A stretch of DNA of 8,643 bases from an uncultured Bacteroidota bacterium (lineage in GTDB: Bacteria > Bacteroidota > Bacteroidia > Chitinophagales > Chitinophagaceae): positions 1-8,643 of the forward strand of contig CAINEG010000231.1 in assembly GCA_903847655.1 (NCBI GenBank). Reading direction: 5' to 3'. Positions within the stretch are counted from its first letter, which is position 1. Each line of letters begins with the position of its first letter. Below the pieces are notes generated by a model that made no database searches, was not told the DNA's origin, and was given only the letters and a program-made list of their open reading frames with translations. The position numbers and the translations under genes are program-made. This document shows positions 6,529 to 8,643 of the stretch, piece after piece.

Positions 6529-6882
6529 ATGGTTAAGCGTATTTGTTTTTCTTTATTTGCCATAGTGCTATTAGCAGGTTGTGGTTATAGTACCCAAAAA
6601 GGAATGGCTTCTTTTTATGCAGACTATTATGAAGGAAGAACGACTGCTAATGGAGAAGTTTTTAGACATAGTAAAAATACCGGTGCGCATAAAACACTTC
6701 CCTTTGGCACCAAGGTGGAAGTGACCAACCTCAAAAATAATCAATCCATTGTAGTAAGGATCAATGATCGAGGTCCCTTTGTAAAAGGTAGAATCATAGA
6801 CCTAACTAAAACCGCAGCCAAAGACTTAGGGATGATAGGAGATGGAGTGACCAAGGTAAAAATAAGGTATAAGAAAAAGTAG
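6529..6882 (+). CDS. rlpA: RlpA-like septal ring lipoprotein with double-psi beta-barrel domain
   Basis: The 117-residue lipoprotein consists of a signal peptide and one RlpA-type double-psi beta-barrel. In Pseudomonas aeruginosa RlpA is a lytic transglycosylase acting on peptidoglycan strands lacking stem peptides at the division septum. The lipobox LAGC (15-18) marks acylation at Cys18. The domain shows the family pattern in order: GMASFYADYYEGRTTANGE (25-43), AHKTLPFGTKVEV (53-65), VVRINDRGPF (75-84), GRIIDLTKTAAKDLG (87-101). Glu43, His54, Asp80 and Asp91 are the conserved polar positions. There is no C-terminal SPOR domain, unlike the E. coli protein, so septal targeting by denuded glycan would need another route. 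It lies 42 bases after the SPFH gene and 52 before the symporter gene. Family is certain; enzyme activity is inferred, because not every RlpA is active. Confidence 0.9.
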   Translation: MVKRICFSLFAIVLLAGCGYSTQKGMASFYADYYEGRTTANGEVFRHSKNTGAHKTLPFGTKVEVTNLKNNQSIVVRINDRGPFVKGRIIDLTKTAAKDLGMIGDGVTKVKIRYKKK

Positions 6883-6934
6883 GAGTTAGAAAAAGTTTGT
6901 ATATTCCATAAATTTTAATTTAACAAATTAGCTT

Positions 6935-8566
6935 ATGGAACATTTATTAGGACCTATTGATTGGTTGTTTATTGTTTTGTATTTAGCTGTTATTGCAGCC
7001 GTATCAGTTTGGTCTATCCGAAAAAGTAAGGAATCTCCATCCGATTATTTTTTAGCCAATCGAAATTTAGGATGGTTTGTGATCGGGGCCTCTATTTTAG
7101 CCTCCAATGTTGGTTCAGAACATATCGTAGGTTTAGCCGGTACTGCCGCTAGTTCTGGAGTAGTAATGGGGCATTATGAATTGCACTCATGGATTATTCT
7201 TACCCTTGGTTGGGTGTTTGTACCTTTTTATATGAGAAGCATGGTCTATACCATGCCTGAATTTTTAGAAAGAAGATTCAATGCCAAGTCTCGTATTCTT
7301 TTGTCCGTTATTCAGTTGTTAAGTTATATCATCACCAAGGCCTCTGTGACTATTTTTGCAGCAGCTACCGTGATTACTATCTTTTTCCCAAGTGTAGATT
7401 TTTGGACCGCGGCCATCATATTAGTCATTGTAACAGGTGTGTATACTGTATTTGGTGGTTTGCATGCGGTAATGTATACCGAAGCCATTCAAGCCATGGT
7501 CTTATTGGCAGGTTCTGCAGTGCTTTTATTTTATGGTTTACATGCTGTAGGTGGATGGAATAGTTTAATGGCTTCTATACCAAAAGAAAAATTAAACATG
7601 TTCCCTCCATTAAGTGATCCTAACTTTCCATGGGCGGGGATACTATTTGCCTCCCCCATTGTGGGCATATGGTATTGGTGTACCGATCAGCATATTGTAC
7701 AAAGATGTTTGGCAGGTCGTGACGAAAAACAAGCACGTCGTGGAACTATATTTGCTGCTTATTTAAAATTAATTCCATTTTTCATTTTCTTGATTCCAGG
7801 TTTAATTGCTTTTTCCTTATCACAACAAGGCAAATTACATTTGACCGATGCCAATCAAGCATTTCCCACCTTGGTACGTGATTTATTGCCAACAGGTTTG
7901 AGAGGTTTATTGGCTGGAGGTTTATTGGCGGCATTGATGAGTTCTTTAGCTTCAGTGTACAACGCATGCGCTACTTTATTTACCATGGATATTTATCAAA
8001 AAATCAAGCCAGCGGCAGGTAATAAAGAATTGGTGAAAGTGGGTCGTATTACTACAGTGGTAGTGGTCATTCTAGGTATGATATGGATTCCTTTAATGTC
8101 AAAAATATCTGGGGTATTGTATGAATATTTACAAAGTGTTCAATCCTATTTAGCCCCACCTATTGCTGCGGTATTCTTACTGGGGGTATTCTCTAAGAGA
8201 ATCAATTCAAAAGGTGCCTTTACTGCCCTTGTGGTAGGTTTCTTAATAGGCATGATAAGAATTATTTTAGAGTTGAACAGAAGTTCATTGACTGGATTTG
8301 CCTATAGTTTTGCCACCATTAATTTCTTATACTTCTGTATCATCTTGTTCTTATTCTCTATTGCTCTGTTAATTATAGTCAGCTTATTTACAGAGAAGCC
8401 ATCGGAAGAGCAATTGAATGGTCTCACTTTTGCCACCACCGTTAGTGCCGATAAAGCTGCTTCAAGAGCAAGCTGGAATTCGGTAGATGTTTGGTTGTCA
8501 AGTATAGCCATTGTTATAGTAGTAGCCGTATTTTTATACTTCTCTCCTTTGGGAATAGCAGGGTAA
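6935..8566 (+). CDS. SSS-family sodium/solute symporter, SGLT-like, probably a Na+/sugar transporter
   Basis: The 543-residue integral membrane protein has about 14 hydrophobic segments (roughly 9-26, 47-68, 84-103, 121-150, 155-174, 184-205, 233-255, 270-294, 320-347, 370-388, 397-420, 424-446, 461-484, 518-536), as in the solute:sodium symporter family with the LeuT fold. Length equals that of Vibrio vSGLT as I remember it. It resembles animal SGLT1 closely: ASNVGSEHIVGLAG (56-69), WYWCTDQHIVQRCLAG (246-261), LMSSLASVYNACATLFTMDIY (334-354) and YLQSVQSYLAPPIAAVFLLG (398-417). Sugar-contact residues of SGLT1 (His83, Glu102, Lys321, Gln457) align with His63, Glu82, Lys278 and Gln400. Na2-site serines are Ser336 and Ser337. 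A hydrophilic loop (485-516) precedes the last helix. It is probably the last gene of a three-gene unit ending at the terminator at 8591. Na+ coupling is well supported; the exact sugar is not. Confidence 0.9.
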   Translation: MEHLLGPIDWLFIVLYLAVIAAVSVWSIRKSKESPSDYFLANRNLGWFVIGASILASNVGSEHIVGLAGTAASSGVVMGHYELHSWIILTLGWVFVPFYMRSMVYTMPEFLERRFNAKSRILLSVIQLLSYIITKASVTIFAAATVITIFFPSVDFWTAAIILVIVTGVYTVFGGLHAVMYTEAIQAMVLLAGSAVLLFYGLHAVGGWNSLMASIPKEKLNMFPPLSDPNFPWAGILFASPIVGIWYWCTDQHIVQRCLAGRDEKQARRGTIFAAYLKLIPFFIFLIPGLIAFSLSQQGKLHLTDANQAFPTLVRDLLPTGLRGLLAGGLLAALMSSLASVYNACATLFTMDIYQKIKPAAGNKELVKVGRITTVVVVILGMIWIPLMSKISGVLYEYLQSVQSYLAPPIAAVFLLGVFSKRINSKGAFTALVVGFLIGMIRIILELNRSSLTGFAYSFATINFLYFCIILFLFSIALLIIVSLFTEKPSEEQLNGLTFATTVSADKAASRASWNSVDVWLSSIAIVIVVAVFLYFSPLGIAG

Positions 8567-8590
8567 TAGCTTTCAAAAATGCAATTTTAG

Positions 8591-8628
8591 ATACCTTACT
8601 GGATTGATTTTCAGTAAGGTATTTTTTT
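8591..8628 (+). terminator. Rho-independent terminator after the symporter gene
   Basis: ATACCTTACTG (8591-8601) is perfectly complementary to CAGTAAGGTAT (8612-8622), an 11-bp stem with a ten-base loop. A seven-T run occupies 8622-8628. It lies 24 bases after the stop codon and closes the SPFH-rlpA-symporter stretch; I saw no comparable terminator between those three genes. Confidence 0.92.
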
Positions 8629-8643
8629 AACATATATATAATT

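Noticed and set aside
6916..6930. Inverted repeat TAATTT-AAC-AAATTA just before the symporter start
   Set aside because: It is six A/T pairs in AT-rich DNA with no further symmetry, easily due to chance.
7782..7967. Minus-strand open frames inside the symporter gene (also 8302-8511)
   Set aside because: They are antisense shadows of transmembrane-coding sequence without independent support.
1..8643. CRISPR array, insertion sequence, integron site, phage genes or toxin-antitoxin pair
   Set aside because: No regularly spaced repeats, transposase or integrase motifs, paired terminal repeats or small toxin-like genes were seen.

Overview
The window looks like ordinary chromosomal DNA from a member of the Bacteroidota. 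A Chitinophagaceae-like, low-GC aquatic or soil lineage is my guess, not a demonstration. Supporting signs are the family mix (a BBP2-type outer-membrane barrel, a Bacteroidota-style GH78 rhamnosidase, a PA-domain M28 peptidase), signal peptides that all end in Ala-Gln, no Shine-Dalgarno sequence ahead of any start, and low GC (one sampled coding line is 37% GC).

Layout. Bases 1-66 are a fragment of normal composition (24 of 60 bases G/C), probably the tail of something upstream that cannot be resolved. Bases 61-294 drop abruptly to about 15% G+C (hand count 36 of 234) and form the leader of an outer-membrane beta-barrel gene (295-1314). That gene ends in a rho-independent terminator. A secreted alpha-L-rhamnosidase-type GH78 enzyme follows (1436-3856). 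A secreted zinc peptidase of family M28 runs the opposite way (complement 3949-5418), and the two convergent genes share a bidirectional terminator. A 159-bp divergent intergenic region holds a bulged inverted repeat. Next are three same-strand genes: a prohibitin/SPFH membrane protein (5578-6486), a short RlpA-like lipoprotein (6529-6882) and an SGLT1-like sodium/solute symporter (6935-8566). Their gaps are 42 and 52 bases, and a strong terminator follows at 8591-8628.

How the genes fit together. Five of the six genes act at the cell envelope or periplasm, and the sixth (the SPFH protein) is also membrane-anchored. A loose nutrient-capture theme is possible: barrel uptake, rhamnoside and peptide hydrolysis, and a sugar-type Na+ symporter. 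However, terminators and strand switches split the genes into at least four transcription units, so no dedicated pathway is shown. There is no SusC/SusD pair, mobile element, CRISPR array, tRNA or rRNA. I found no convincing new multi-gene system. The points most worth a second look are the SGLT1-like binding residues in the symporter, the lipobox-like motif after the second hydrophobic segment of the SPFH protein, the non-canonical GH78 acid motif, and the extremely AT-rich repeat-bearing leader.
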